From Closterium sp. Naga37s-1 (Eukaryota > Streptophyta > Zygnematophyceae > Desmidiales > Closteriaceae), in NCBI GenBank assembly GCA_947471745.1, contig CANJKZ010000080.1:4050842-4114841 (forward strand): DNA of 64,000 nucleotides. The letters run 5' to 3'. The translations under genes and the position numbers were made by a program. Position 1 is the stretch's first letter. Each line of letters opens with the position of its first letter. Shown piece after piece: positions 43,001-53,698 of this stretch. Below the pieces are notes generated by a model, which did no database searches, was not told where the DNA came from, and saw only the letters and a program-made list of their open reading frames with translations.

Positions 43001-43728
43001 TCAACCCAGCATTTGAGCCACCCTCATTTCATCCGGGAGAGCGGGAATGGCGCCTCTAACAGTGGTGGTGATGGCTCCACACGCATTCGCCAACAGCAGC
43101 GCTTCCTTCAGCTTCGCCTCATCTGCTAGCAGCGAATCCAAGGCAGCAAAACCGCTGCTCCCACCGCTGCCTCCTCCGGCTAGCTTGCGGAGAAACCCAG
43201 CAACAAAGGCATCGCCAGCGCCAGTGGTGTCTATAGCAGCAACACTAAACCCGTCCACTCTCCCCTGATACTGCTCCGTGTAGTACCTGCATCCCTTCTC
43301 CCCCTCAGTTACCAGCAACAGCCGAAGCTTCCCCTCCCCTTTACCGTCGCCGCTGCTGCTGTTTTTGTGGCTGAGGTTGAACAGAGACCGTGCCACGTCA
43401 TCGCTGTAAGGGTCGCCGCCATTGGTCAGAAACGCCACCTCCTCGTCGCTCACTTTGATGATGTGAGCGCGGTCCCAGATGCTCAAGATGCCATCCCACG
43501 CCGCCTCAGGGGACGGCCAGAGGGGCCGCCAGTAGCGGATGCAGGAACCCGTGTCGCGGCTAACCCGCCAGATGCGGCGATAGGTGCGGTGGAGGTGGCG
43601 GACTCCGGGCCGGACTGCGCTTGCGAAGCGGCAGGCGAAGCGGTGAAGGGACGGATGACGTCAGCGGAGAGGGAGAGCGCGACGAGCAGCACGGCTATGA
43701 GAAGCGGGAACTGCCGCTGCAAATCCAT
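43001..43728 (-). pseudogene. Fructokinase (pfkB family) C-terminal fragment fused to an unrelated N-terminus
   Basis: Fructokinases phosphorylate fructose at C6. Only the C-terminal half is present (about 43540-43001): [52 protein letters not shown], the catalytic pfkB signature [14 protein letters not shown] with its base Asp, and [20 protein letters not shown]. Upstream, ATG 43728 opens a different frame encoding a hydrophobic signal-like segment, QFPLLIAVLLVALSLS, which runs out of register with the kinase. The N-terminal substrate-binding half is absent, and a tRNA gene starts only 90 bases upstream. Either this is a truncated duplicate captured here or an unrecognised short intron restores the frame; I favour the former. 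Confidence 0.7.
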
Positions 43729-43817
43729 GGTGGTGGGAACATATTAAGTACACGGCTTGGGTGGTTTCTTGTGTAGGTTTTTTATTACACTAAAAATATT
43801 TCTACAATTTGTGTCAT

Positions 43818-43899
43818 GTGCTCATGCCGGAGTGGTTAACGGGACAGACTAGAAATCTGTTGGGCTCTGCCCGCGCAGGTTCGAGTCCTGCTGAGCACG
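43818..43899 (+). tRNA. tRNA-Ser (anticodon AGA)
   Basis: The 82-nt class II tRNA has acceptor arms GTGCTCA and TGAGCAC that pair fully. The anticodon stem ACAGA/TCTGT encloses loop CTAGAAA with anticodon AGA. A long variable arm, typical of Ser, follows, then T arm GCAGG-TTCGAGT-CCTGC. No intron. TTTT directly follows at 43900-43903 as a Pol III terminator. Confidence 0.95.
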
Positions 43900-43903
43900 T
43901 TTT

Positions 43904-44161
43904 GTTTCTGGTTGTGTAGAGGGTTAATCTTGTTGAACCTTTCCCCACCAAAGCAGCATGGAAACTCTCTGACTGCACCTCAAAACAGCACACTAACCAA
44001 GGCCAATTATGTGATTAAGAATTTAGGAGTGAAGAGACATGCCATATTTTGTGGAAGTGTAAGGTGAGTTGAAAGCCAACAGTTGGGAAGTTATTTGACC
44101 GAAGGGTTTGTTCACCGACAGAACTTCACATGGAGCGCAGGCATGCTGGCATGCTGGCATG
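43904..44161. other. Spacer between tRNA-Ser and NUP188 3' end
   Basis: Nothing recognised apart from a triple GCATGCTG-type repeat near 44140-44165. Probably contains the NUP188 polyadenylation region. Confidence 0.4.
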
Positions 44162-44241
44162 CTACGACAGGTGGGTGAGTGTGCTGACTAGTGCCACCAC
44201 CGCCTCCACATCCGACTGGATCGATGGCTCCCTGCCTGCCA
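44162..44241 (-). pseudogene. Second copy of the NUP188 terminal exon
   Basis: It is the same 80-base length as the terminal exon 44397-44318 and nearly identical, with its own CAG acceptor and TAG stop (44162-44164). It encodes EPSIQSDVEAVVALVSTLTHL against SALTHL in the first copy. It could serve as an alternative last exon or be a relic. Confidence 0.75.
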
Positions 44242-44317
44242 CTGCCAGTGGAGAGAGTGGGCAGTGAGGGGGAAGAGTCAGAGTCAGGAGTAAAGACGCA
44301 TTCGACAATCTTGCATG

Positions 44318-47300
44318 CTACGACAGGTGGGTGAGTGCGCTGACTAGTGCCACCACCGCCTCCACATCCGACTGGATCGATGGCTCCCTGCCTGCCACTG
44401 CCAGGATGAGAAAATGACCAGCAGGGAGAGAGTGAGGAGAAGGACGTGTTCAAGAGGCTTCACATCACTCTACAACCCTCCCCTCCTGCCACTACACTGT
44501 CTGCCCCTCACCTTGCACTATGAGCTGCACGGCAGCATCAAAGTCATCGAGCCGGAGAGCAGAGGGAAGCACGGTGGGACCCACTAGCCGCACCAACACC
44601 ACCTCCACTGCTAGTGCCCTCACCAGCACCCCCAGAAGTGAGAGCTGAGTCGCCTACTCAACCCCCGACTCCTGCCACTCCCGCGCCCCTCCACTCACCT
44701 TGCACTATGAGCTGCACGGCAGCGTCGAAATCATCGAGCCTGAGAGCAGAGGGCAGCATGGTGGGACCCACTAGGCGCACCAACGCCACCTCCACTGCTA
44801 GCGCCCTCACCAGCACCCCCAGAAGCAGACGACACACCGCCAGCTGGGCGGGCGGCAGCGAGGAGGACGAGAGAGAGGATGAGGAGGGGGAGGAGGAGGA
44901 GGAGGGGAATGAGGGGGAGGAGCGGGCGGGTGGGGAGGAGGAGAGGCTGGGGTTTCCAAAGAGGGTGGTGGGGCGGAGAGGAGAGGAGGGGTTGAAGGTG
45001 GGTGGGTTGGTGGGGGGTTGGCTTGGGGTGGTGGATGAGGAGGGGTGGTGGTTGGTTTGGTCTACAGATGCGAGAATGTCTAGAATGATTGCCACTGCTT
45101 GGTCCTGATGGACAGATGTGGGTAGGAAGGAGTGGGGGAGAGAGAGAGAGGGGAGGATACGGGGAAGCGAGACAGGTGAGAAAGGGGTAGAAGCAGAATA
45201 GAGGACCTGAGTAACGTTACCACTTTCTGCTTGGCGCTGGAGGTAGAAGCACCAAGCTCACCTCCAGACTGTGTAGCACCTCTGGATTGAAGAAGGGTTT
45301 TGAGACGTCTCAAAACCCTTCTTCAATCACTTGGCGCTGGAGGTAGAAGCACCAAGCTCACCTCCAGACTGTACTGTGTAGCACCTCTGGTGCTGGCCTG
45401 GCAGCACAAGTGCAGCTTGCCTTGAACGCTAAGCCACGACCCCAAAACGCTCAAGGGCAAATCACAGCACCACACACACACACCCTGACAGCTGCAAGCT
45501 CACCTCTAAACCGTGTAGCACCTCTGGTGCCGGCAGCACGGGCGCACCAACCCCCATCACCACGACTGCAGATGCCGCCCCTCCCATTACCCCCGCCATC
45601 ACCCCTCCCCCTCCTCCCCCAAACCCTCCCATCGACCCCCCCTCGCCTACCTCCCCTCCCCCCATCCCCCTCCCTGCCCAATGCTGCATTCCTGCCACGT
45701 CAGCACACCCCCCCGCCATGTCAGCGGTCGAGGGGAAATATCTGCAGAGGAGGGAAGTGAGGAAGTGTAGGGAGTGGAGAGCGAGAGAGTACACCTCGAT
45801 TGCTACAGTATCCGTGTACTCTGAATGCAGACGACGAACGCCGGCCACTCCTCCTCCTTTCCCGTCTCCTACCCCCAGTCCGGACTTCCCACCCGCTTCC
45901 GAACCTCCAGGCTTGGTTTGACCCGCCGAACCTGCTCCAAACCCAGCCTGTCCCTGCTGCCGCTTCGCACCCCAGAGGCCCAAACCTCCCGCCGTGCCTG
46001 TGCCTGTACCAGGTGTGCTTATAAGGGGGGACTGGGGTGTAGCTGGGGAAGTAGAGGCTACTTTAAGCGTCCCAGATTTGATTCCCTCGGGTTGACCCGT
46101 AGGGCTGACCCCTTTGCCTGTAAGAGTAGGGGAAGGAGGGAAGAGGGCAGCAGCAGGGGTGGTGCTGGCTGTAGCGGCTGTAGCGGGTGTGCTTGCTGCT
46201 CCTCCTCCTCCTCCTGCTGTTGCTGGTGTTGCCAAAGCGAGAGATTGAGCACCTGTGGTTCCAGTGGCTGTGGTTCCAGTTCCAGTTACTGCAGGTGATG
46301 CAGAAGAAGTACCAGCAGCAGCACTACCAGCAGCAGCAGTACCACCACTGCCAGTACCAGTACCAGCAGCAGCGGCGGCGGCTGAAGCAGCATTAGAGTT
46401 CTCACGACGAGCAGCAGCAGCAGCAGCGGTGGCTCTAGCTGTAACAGCAAACCAGCCTTTATGACACCCCACAGTAGCAGGCCGTGCATGTGCTGCTGCC
46501 TCCTCCCTCCCACCCATGTGACACACTATGCTGCTCGCCCCCCCCACAGGCCTTGCCAACCCCTCCCGAGCAACGAAAGCCAGGAGGAGAGAGCATGAGG
46601 CGGAGAGTTCGGACGAGAGGTTGGGGGAGAGGGGAGGGGAGTGGAGAGGGGAGGTGGTGGAGGGGAGGGTGGGGAAGAGTTGGTGGGAGGTTTGGCAGAG
46701 GAGGGAGAGAACGCGATTGGTGGATCGGAGGGCTGATAAGCTTGTGATTAGCTGATGGCGTTTTTTGGTTTGGTGCCCTCGTGACTGTGTTGACTGTGTC
46801 TGTAACGAGGGGTGGGGGAAGAGGAGAGAGGAGGCATAGGAGGAGGAGGAGGAGGGGGTGGGGGTTGAGAGGGAGAGGAGAGAGCGGGAGGGGTGGAGAG
46901 GAGAGGAGAGGGCGGCTAAGAGGGAGGGGAGTTGGAAAGAGAGGAAGTCAAGGGCGAGTCTGGCTGCAGTGGAAGAGAGAGAGGAGGAGGCAGGAGAAGG
47001 GGAGAGTGAGAAAGGAAGAGCAGAGGAGGGGGAGGGGGTGAGAGTGAGAGAATCGGAAAGAGAAGGCGGGCAGAGGAGGACGCGGAAGATACAGGTGGTG
47101 ACAGTGAGAGCTAGCGACCAGAGCTCCCAAGCCTCTCGCACTGACGCACTCTCCTCTTCATGATCCATGTCATATCTAGTATCATATCTGATATTATCTT
47201 CGGGATTATATCTGTTATCCTGATTATTGTTGCTTTGACCCATGGCATCCCCACTCACACCCACCCGTCCCCATACCCCTGCTCCTCCTGCTCCCCTCCC

Positions 47301-49770
47301 AGCTATCCCCCCTGCCGCCGCTGCTGCTGCTGCCGCCGCCGCCGCTGCTGCCGCTGCTGCTGCCGCTGCTGCTGCAGTGAAATCCGAACCCCCCCTATCA
47401 GCATACATCCCGCCAAAGGCGGCGGAAGCTTCTTGGAAAGGGCCGACGCTGAGGTGCGCGTGAGGTGGCAGGCCGTCAGTGATGGTGCTGACGTGGCGCA
47501 GGAATCCAACGGCCAGGAGGAGATCTGCGCCCTCGCGTGTGGACGAAAGGGTGAGGCAGAGACTTAGAACCGCCCGCGCAGAAGCAGAGCGAGAGAAACG
47601 AGAAGCGCGGGACGAATGGGAGAAATACGGTGACGTTTTTTCCCATGTGGCGTTTCCGCTTGTTGCTGCTGCTGCTGCTGCTTCTGCCTCTGCTTGTGAG
47701 TGTGGTGGGTGGTACTGGAGTGTGGAGGAGAGGAGGGAGGGGAGGGAGAGATGGGCGGATACCATTGGGCGCCATGTGAGGGGGGAGAGGAAGCACCTTA
47801 GCGCCATTTCCACAACTGCTAGAGCCTGCATCGGAAGGTTCCTGGAAGCGTCTGCCGCGCCGATGGATCCCTGCCCGTCTTCTTGGATGTTCGAGGAAGC
47901 TGCCTCGAGGAGCACCGGAAGGTTCTCGGAAAGTACCACAGTGACGTCAGCTGTTTTGTCTTGTAGCAGGGAGACGGTGGCGGGTGTGGCGGATGAACCT
48001 CGTAACTCGCTCCTCCTCTGCTCTGACATCAGCATGACGTGGATCAGCTGCAGGACCGATAGGAGGCTGCCAAGTGTAGACACCGCGGGCCACGGCCCCA
48101 CGAGTTCTGCCAGCTCAGCATCCATCAGCTTCCGGGAAGCTTCCATGAGCTTTCTCACGAGGGTCGAGGCATAAGAGGCAGAGGATTCTAAGAAGCCCTG
48201 TTGACTTGCCAGGCTCTGTTGACTTTCTTGACCAGGAAGCTTCCCTTGAATTTCCTGCTTCTGGTGGTGGGTCCAGCGGATGATCAAGAGGTGGAGGAGG
48301 CGAGAGGAGGAGAAGAGATAAGCGGCTGGGGAGGGGAGAGGAGGGGAGGAGGGCGAGGAGGGGGGGAGTGGGAGAACAGAGCAGCATGCAACGAGGAGCG
48401 AGGAGGAGAGACCGGTGAGGGTGTTCTCAAGAAACGAGTGCTCAACTGCAGCCGACCCATCTGCACCGCACTGCAATGCCCAAGGATCCTCCGCACCCAC
48501 CATACTCCCCTGAAACCCATCTGCACCGCTCAGTCCTCCCCCGCTGCTGACAGCCAGCACGTCCCCAGCAGCCCGTGCTGCTCCCAGCAGCCCCCTCGCC
48601 TGCCACAGGAACCCATCTGCTACCAAACACGCCTCTGCTGCTGCTGCCACCAGGGCAAGAGTCGGTTTCTTACTGGCAGAACCACCACCACCACCAGCAC
48701 CACCACCACCGCTGCTGCTGCTGCTGCCGCTGCCCCAGGAGCGGAGTCCAGCAGAGGCAGTGAGGCTGCGTGGGAAGAAGGCAGTAGTCATGCTGCCTGC
48801 AATGCTCTCTAACTGCTCTACCCTCGCTACTGCTGCTCCCTGCCCCTGCCCCGCTTCCCCTCCCGCTTCCCCACCTGTCGCTGCTCCTCCTGCTGCTGCC
48901 CCTCCTCCTGACTCCAAACCCCCTCCCAGCAAGCCCCCCACTTCTCCCTCTGCTCCTGCTGCCCCTGCCAGAGCCCGCAGAAGCTTCCCCGCAGCTTCCA
49001 CCGAGTCCAGGCAACGTTCGGCGATGGAGAGAGAGGAGGAGGGTGTGAGGGAGGAGGTGGAGGTGGCGAGAAGGGAAGTGGAGGAGAGGAGGGAGGAGAG
49101 GGAGGAGAGTGAGGAGAGGGAGGTGGGGAGTTGAGAGGAGAGTGAGGAGCAGAGGGCGGAGAGGAGAACGGGTTTCCAGTCAGAGGGGTGGGGATGGTGG
49201 TGGTGAGGGGAGAAGTGATTTGAAGAGAGTTGATTTGGGTGAGAGGTGAGTTGATGGTGCAGCTGCTGCAAGAGCGGGTGTGAAAAGAACTGCACACATG
49301 GAAAGGGGGGGTGATTGAACCAGACGGGGTGGGGGTAGAGTGAGAGGTGAGCTGCTGGTGTAGTTTCTGCAACTGCGTGCACGAGTGTGGAAGGAATGAG
49401 AGGGGGAGTCGAGCCAATTTGGAACAGGAGCAATGGGAGAGTGAGAGTGGGAGGGGGGAACGGGAATCGTATACAGAATAAAGAGGAAGAGACATGGGAT
49501 GGTGAGTAGGCATGGTAAGGTAAGCATGGCAAGAAGGAAGGTACCTGGAAGGAGACGGATTGAATCTGCTCCAGCAGTCGCAGGCTCATCCCCTCCACGT
49601 CACCAACGGCCACCCGCCACATCAGCACAGCTGCCAGCAGCTTGCATGCCAGCTGGCAGGATGGAAGGAGGGGATGCAGGGAGGGGGAACAGAGAGATGG
49701 GCTGAGCTGAGTGAGACTAACCACAGCGACGAGTGTGTGGGCGCGAAGACAACACTGAGAGAATGCGTGG

Positions 49771-49803
<33 letters not shown>

Positions 49804-51047
49804 CAAAACTAAAAAACTTGCAGTGTTTTAGAAAAGAACTTTTATATTTCCCGCTACACCCTGCTACAGGGTTGCTCACCTGTCCGCCACTCCAAGCCTG
49901 CCACATGTCGCCCCAAAGCCTCCCCCCTCCCTCCACCACCCCCACCAGTTCCCGCACCAACCCCAACCCCTCTCTTCCCTTCCTCCCTCCTCCCCTCGCC
50001 TCTAACAGCAGCATCCGCGCCCCTGTTGCTGCTGCTGCTGCTGCTGCTCCTCCGGATGGGTATTTTCCAGGAAGCTTCTTCTCCAGGAACAGGTCGAGGG
50101 AGACGAGTTGCAGGGCGGCGGCGTGGCAGCGCCAGCGCCAGCCAGCTCGGGCCAGCTCAGCAGGGGTGTACTCCACGTCAGCAGTCGGCGAGTGGGTGCC
50201 GAGGGAAGGGGAGAGTGAGGAGAGCGAGGGAGGGGAGGGGAGTGCAGAGGAGGATGGGGAGGGAGAGGAGGGGGATGAGTGGAGGATGGAGGAGAGGGAG
50301 GACCAGAGGGAGGGGGTGGAGCGGAGGTGGAGGAGGAGAGGGAGGAGGGGAGGGGAGGAGGAGCGCCAGATGGAGCAGAGGAGGCGCAGGAGCAGACAGA
50401 GCTGCATGGGATGGCTGGAACAAGGGGGGATCAGAGGAGAAAACAAGGGTTTGGGAGAAGGAGGTGGACGAAGGGAAGTTCATTTTCGAGTCATCTCACG
50501 AGTTACAGGAATGCAGGAGGAGATGACTGACGACCTCCATCTCCTAGCAGAGGTAGGTACGAAAAGGGAAAGTCCAATTTTTAGGCGACTCAGAAGAAGG
50601 AAATCGGTATTGGTGAGGAATTCGGATGGGGAGAGGAGTGGACGAGAGAGACAGAACAGGAATGCAAGGGGGTGCGGGTGTGGTGGCGTGGGGGTTGGAG
50701 TGGGGTCGGGGGGGGGAAGGGTGTAAGAAGGGTAGGGAGGAATCTACAAGCATATGGGAGAAAAGAAGGAAGATGGTAAGGGAGGGTAAGAGTCAAGACT
50801 CACACGGCCATAATGGAAGGTCCTGCAGACAGCAGAGCGTTGTTTTTGCCTATTTTGAGACGCCTCAATAGGGGGGATGTATCGAGGTGCATCAATAGTT
50901 GAGGCGCCTCAAATGGGGGGGGTAAGAGTGAAGACTCACGCGGCCATGAGGGAAGGGCCTGCAGACAGCAGAGCGAGGATTCTGTCCATGTTGGCCACAG
51001 CCCGAGGTGTCAGGCTCTTTTCTTTCTTTATGTTGCTCGATCCACTA

Positions 51048-51086
<39 letters not shown>

Positions 51087-53622
51087 TTGTCAGTGCTGCT
51101 GTTGCTATTCGTGGTGGTGGTGGTGGCACTGGTGCAGGAAGAGTGGCGGCTGGGGTGCTCGGCCAGAAGGAGCTGGTGGAGAAACTCAGGCTGCAGAGGG
51201 AGGTGTGTGGGAAAGAGTAGGATAGGTCAAGAAAGGCTGAGAGAGGTAGTAGTGGGGGAAACATGTGCTATTTGGGTGAAGTGCGGAGGGGGGCTCAGAC
51301 AGAAGGAGCTGGTGGAGAAACTCAGGCTGCAGAGGGAGGTGTGTGGGGACAACGGAGAGTGGTTGAGAGAGTTTGAGAAAGGTAAGAGTTGGTGAAAGCA
51401 GGTGCTAGACGGTGAGGTTGGGGAGGGTCAGCTCGGTTCGTGATGGGCAGGGAGAGGCGCTCTTACTTGTGAGTGTGCTGCGTGAGTGAGCAGTTGAAGC
51501 AGAGGAACGAAGAGGACGGATGAGGAAGAGTGTGGGGGTGTGGGTGAGGAGGAGGATGAAGGCGCTGATTTTGACAGTGCTGATGCAGCGATGCGGGCTG
51601 ATTCAACGGCCAGGATGCGATCCACAGCAACCTGAAGGCTGTGGAGCTGCGTGGGGAGGTAAGGCGGCCCCGGGAGAGGGAAGGCGGGGAGGAGACGGCA
51701 GGGGAGGAGGGCGTGTGGGTGTGTGGGAGTTTGGGGAATGTGGGAGCAGGTGTTTGGTGAAAGCAGGGCCAGCTGGAATAAACTGGAGAGGAGAGGAAAT
51801 GCGGAAGAGACAAGCGGAGGAGAGGGAACGACGCGTAGCTCACACAGGAAGTAAAAGACAGCCAATCAGATCTTGAAGTGCAAACTGACAGATTTGGGTT
51901 TCAAGACGTCTCAAAGCCCAAATTTTATCATGCAGCGGGTTTATTACCATCCAGCCGAATCAAAGGCACTGGGAGCCGAATTCTAGGAGCTTACAATGGG
52001 TTTGGTGGCAGGCTGGGAGAAGAAGGAGGAGAGGACGAGGAGGTGCGGTCTGATGCGAGTCGTGATGGTGCAGAGCGTGTGCATTAAGGTGAGTGAGGCA
52101 CGGCGCAGAGCCTGCAAGGGGAGGGGCGGAGAGTGGTGAGTGAGGAGGCAGAGCACACAGCGTGGAAAGGAGGTGTGGCCTGATGCGAGCTGTGATGGTG
52201 CAGAGCGTGTGTAGAAAGGTGAGCGAGGCACGCCGCAGAGCCTGTAATGGGAGGCGATAGGGGGGGAAGTGGGGGAAAATGGGAGCAAGTAATGTCTGAC
52301 ATGCGAGCAGTGATGGTGCAGAGCGTGTGCAGGAAGGTGAGGGAGGCACGGCGCAGAGGCTGCAAGGGGAGGAGTGGAGGGAGAAGATGGGTGAAAGAAA
52401 CCGCTCACCAGTGCCACTGAGCGTTTTTGCTCGTGACACAAGCACTACCAACACTCGCTTGCAGATGAAAATGCAAAGAAAGTGCAAAATCCTGCAAACC
52501 TGCAAGATTTGCACACCTGTGACTGGCCGAGGCTTGTCAGTGCAGCAAGCGCCGTCACCAGGGGAACTGAATCAAGTCCCATGGTTGCCCCTGCTCCCTC
52601 TCCTCCTCCTCCTGCTGCTCTTGCGAAAGCAGCGTCTGCTGCAGCTCCTGCAGAGTCTAGCGCTGGTGCTGACGGGGTGAGCAGCATGAGATGCGAGGGG
52701 AGGCGAGCAGAGGAGGAGAGTAGAAGCGACTCCATGGGGGACAGGGGCTGCAGGGGGAGGGAGCGGGGGGAAGTGAGGGGAAATAAAGAGAGGAGGGGTG
52801 AGAAGAGAAGGGGGAGAGAGATGGTTGAGATGAGAGGGGAGAAGTGCGGAGGAGGAGAGGAGAAGCGACTCCAAGTTGGAGAGGGGCAAGGCGTGAGAGA
52901 GAGGGAAGAAACAGAGAGAAGAGAAAGGCAGAGAGGATGAGGGGGGCTGGCTCACTCACCGCATCAGCAGCAGCAGGGCAGTAGGGCTTGAGGCGAATGC
53001 AGAGGGTGAGCAGCTCCAGACCCCGGTGTAGCGCTGCCGACTGCTCTGACGATTCAGAACCCGACACAGCCTCTTCAGCACAGGAGCGGCTCTCCTCAGA
53101 GGCCCCCTGAGAGCCCCTTCCTGGCAGCACGAGCAGAGCTGATTGCAGTGGCGCCAGCAGGGCGGCGGATATGCGTGCATCGGTGAGCAGCAGGTGGAGC
53201 AGCTTGGACGCAAGGGCAGAGGCTGAGGAGGACGAGGAGGGAGGCGATGGTGAGACTGGTGAGGCGGAGGAGGAGTAGGGGTTGAATGTCTCACTGCTCA
53301 TCCCCCCACTGAAGCTGCTGCTGCTGCTGCTGCCACCACTGATGCCACCATTGCTGCTGCTGCTGCTGTTGCTCCACATTCCCGCTCCAACTCTGCTTCT
53401 CTTATATGCTCCTGCCTCCTCCTGCCACCCCTTCCTCCGCATGTACTCCCCTCTCTCCTCCGTAACTTCCCTCTCCTCCTGCTGCTCCTCCTCCTCCTCC
53501 TCCCCCCAGTCATCCCCCCCTCCCTGGCCGCTCCCCCCCTCCAGGAGGGAGTGTGTGGAGCGGAGGAGGGAGGAGGCAGCCCAGGGGGCGAGAGAGAGAG
53601 TGAGGGAGAGGAGGCGAGACAG
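44318..53622 (-). CDS. NUP188: Nuclear pore scaffold protein NUP188, C-terminal 2,118 residues (5' part missing)
   Basis: NUP188 is an alpha-solenoid of the nuclear pore inner ring. Ten minus-strand exons with GT/AG borders join in phase: 53622-52960, 52747-52517, 52111-51995, 51646-51467, 51190-50940, 50414-49880, 49652-49545, 49289-45504, 45104-44699 and 44397-44318 (TAG). Segments matching plant NUP188 in order include ASKLLHLLLTDARISAALL, VPLVTALAALTSL, the HSQPEFLHQLLL junction, LARAGWRWRCHAAALQLVSL, FLSPLTWRPMVSAHLSL, VLSLCLTLSSTREGADLLL, HKGWFAVTARA, SEYTDTVAIEVYSLAL, LPAPEVLHGLE, QAVAIILDILAS and EPSIQSDVEAVVALV. This stretch is about twice the plant length because of Ser, Ala and Gly-rich inserts. 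The N-terminal counterpart (roughly 880 residues) is not found between 53.6 and 64 kb, where a satellite lies. Several exons have partial tandem copies. Exon borders are predictions. Confidence 0.8.
44512..44644 (-). pseudogene. Partial copy of NUP188 exon 9
   Basis: It repeats the 3' 127 bases of exon 9 (45104-44699), with donor AAG/GTGAGG and a possible acceptor CTCAG/CTCTCAC. The frame stays open, reading LLGVLVRALAVEVVLVRLVG. It lacks the exon 9 start (QAVAIILDIL). Spacing between equivalent donors is 187 bases. Confidence 0.75.
45231..45540 (-). repeat. Triplicated end of NUP188 exon 8 with a palindrome at one junction
   Basis: The exon-end sequence for PEVLHGLE plus its GTGAGC donor occurs in exon 8 (45496-45540) and again in two shortened copies further downstream on the minus strand: 45331-45390 (PEVLHSTV) and 45231-45284 (PEVLHSLE). 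The last two share an extra block, TTGGCGCTGGAGGTAGAAGC, and are separated exactly by the 44-bp palindrome. Confidence 0.8.
45285..45328. repeat. 44-bp perfect palindrome with core TTGAGACGTCTCAA
   Basis: The left half runs GATTGAAGAAGGGTTTTGAG followed by AC; the right half is its exact reverse complement with no spacer. Flanking bases do not pair. It sits at the junction of two duplicated exon 8 ends. Confidence 0.95.
49250..49385 (-). repeat. Duplicated start of NUP188 exon 8
   Basis: Acceptor plus first residues occur twice in minus orientation: CAG then LQKLHQQLTSH (about 49370) and CAG then FFSHPLLQQLHHQLTSHPN (49289). Only the second leads into the long open exon. Confidence 0.55.
49770..49800. 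repeat. A31 homopolymer
   Basis: Thirty-one consecutive A on the plus strand, within NUP188 intron 6 (poly-T on the gene strand). It may be a retroelement tail or simple slippage. Confidence 0.9.
50786..50975 (-). repeat. Duplicated NUP188 exon 5 end with two palindromes between the copies
   Basis: The exon end (ALLSAGPSLMAA) with its donor GTGAGTCTT at 50922-50975 is repeated downstream at 50786-50839 as ALLSAGPSIMAV plus GTGAGTCTT, 136 bases apart. Between them lie TTGAGACGCCTCAA (50855-50868, one mismatch) and TTGAGGCGCCTCAA (50899-50912, perfect). Confidence 0.85.
51165..51347 (-). repeat. Duplicated start of NUP188 exon 5
   Basis: The acceptor and first codons (CTGCAG then PEFLHQLL) occur at 51165-51211 and again upstream on the gene strand at 51301-51347, 136 bases apart. 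Only the first copy continues into an open exon. Confidence 0.8.
51892..51923. repeat. 32-bp imperfect palindrome, core CAAGACGTCTCAA
   Basis: Thirteen of sixteen base pairs match around the centre GACGTC. It belongs to the same family as the palindromes at 688, 45285 and 50855. It lies about 70 bases beyond the donor of NUP188 exon 3, whose start is triplicated. Confidence 0.75.
52030..52358 (-). repeat. Triplicated NUP188 exon 3
   Basis: Three copies of LRRASLTFLHTLCTIT, each with a CAG acceptor, start at 52358, 52241 and 52111 on the minus strand. Only the last reaches a good donor (ATT/GTAAGC, exon end 51995). The first two lack one and look like decayed exons. Confidence 0.85.
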
Positions 53623-53698
53623 CTGGGAGGGAGGTGGGATGGGGGATTGTCAGGGGAGGGGCAAGAAGAAATGGGTACGGCTGGAAATGTAAAGGAGA

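Noticed and set aside
49622..50446. A separate 274-codon gene inside NUP188
   Set aside because: Most of it is NUP188 exon 6 in the same frame read through into the following intron.
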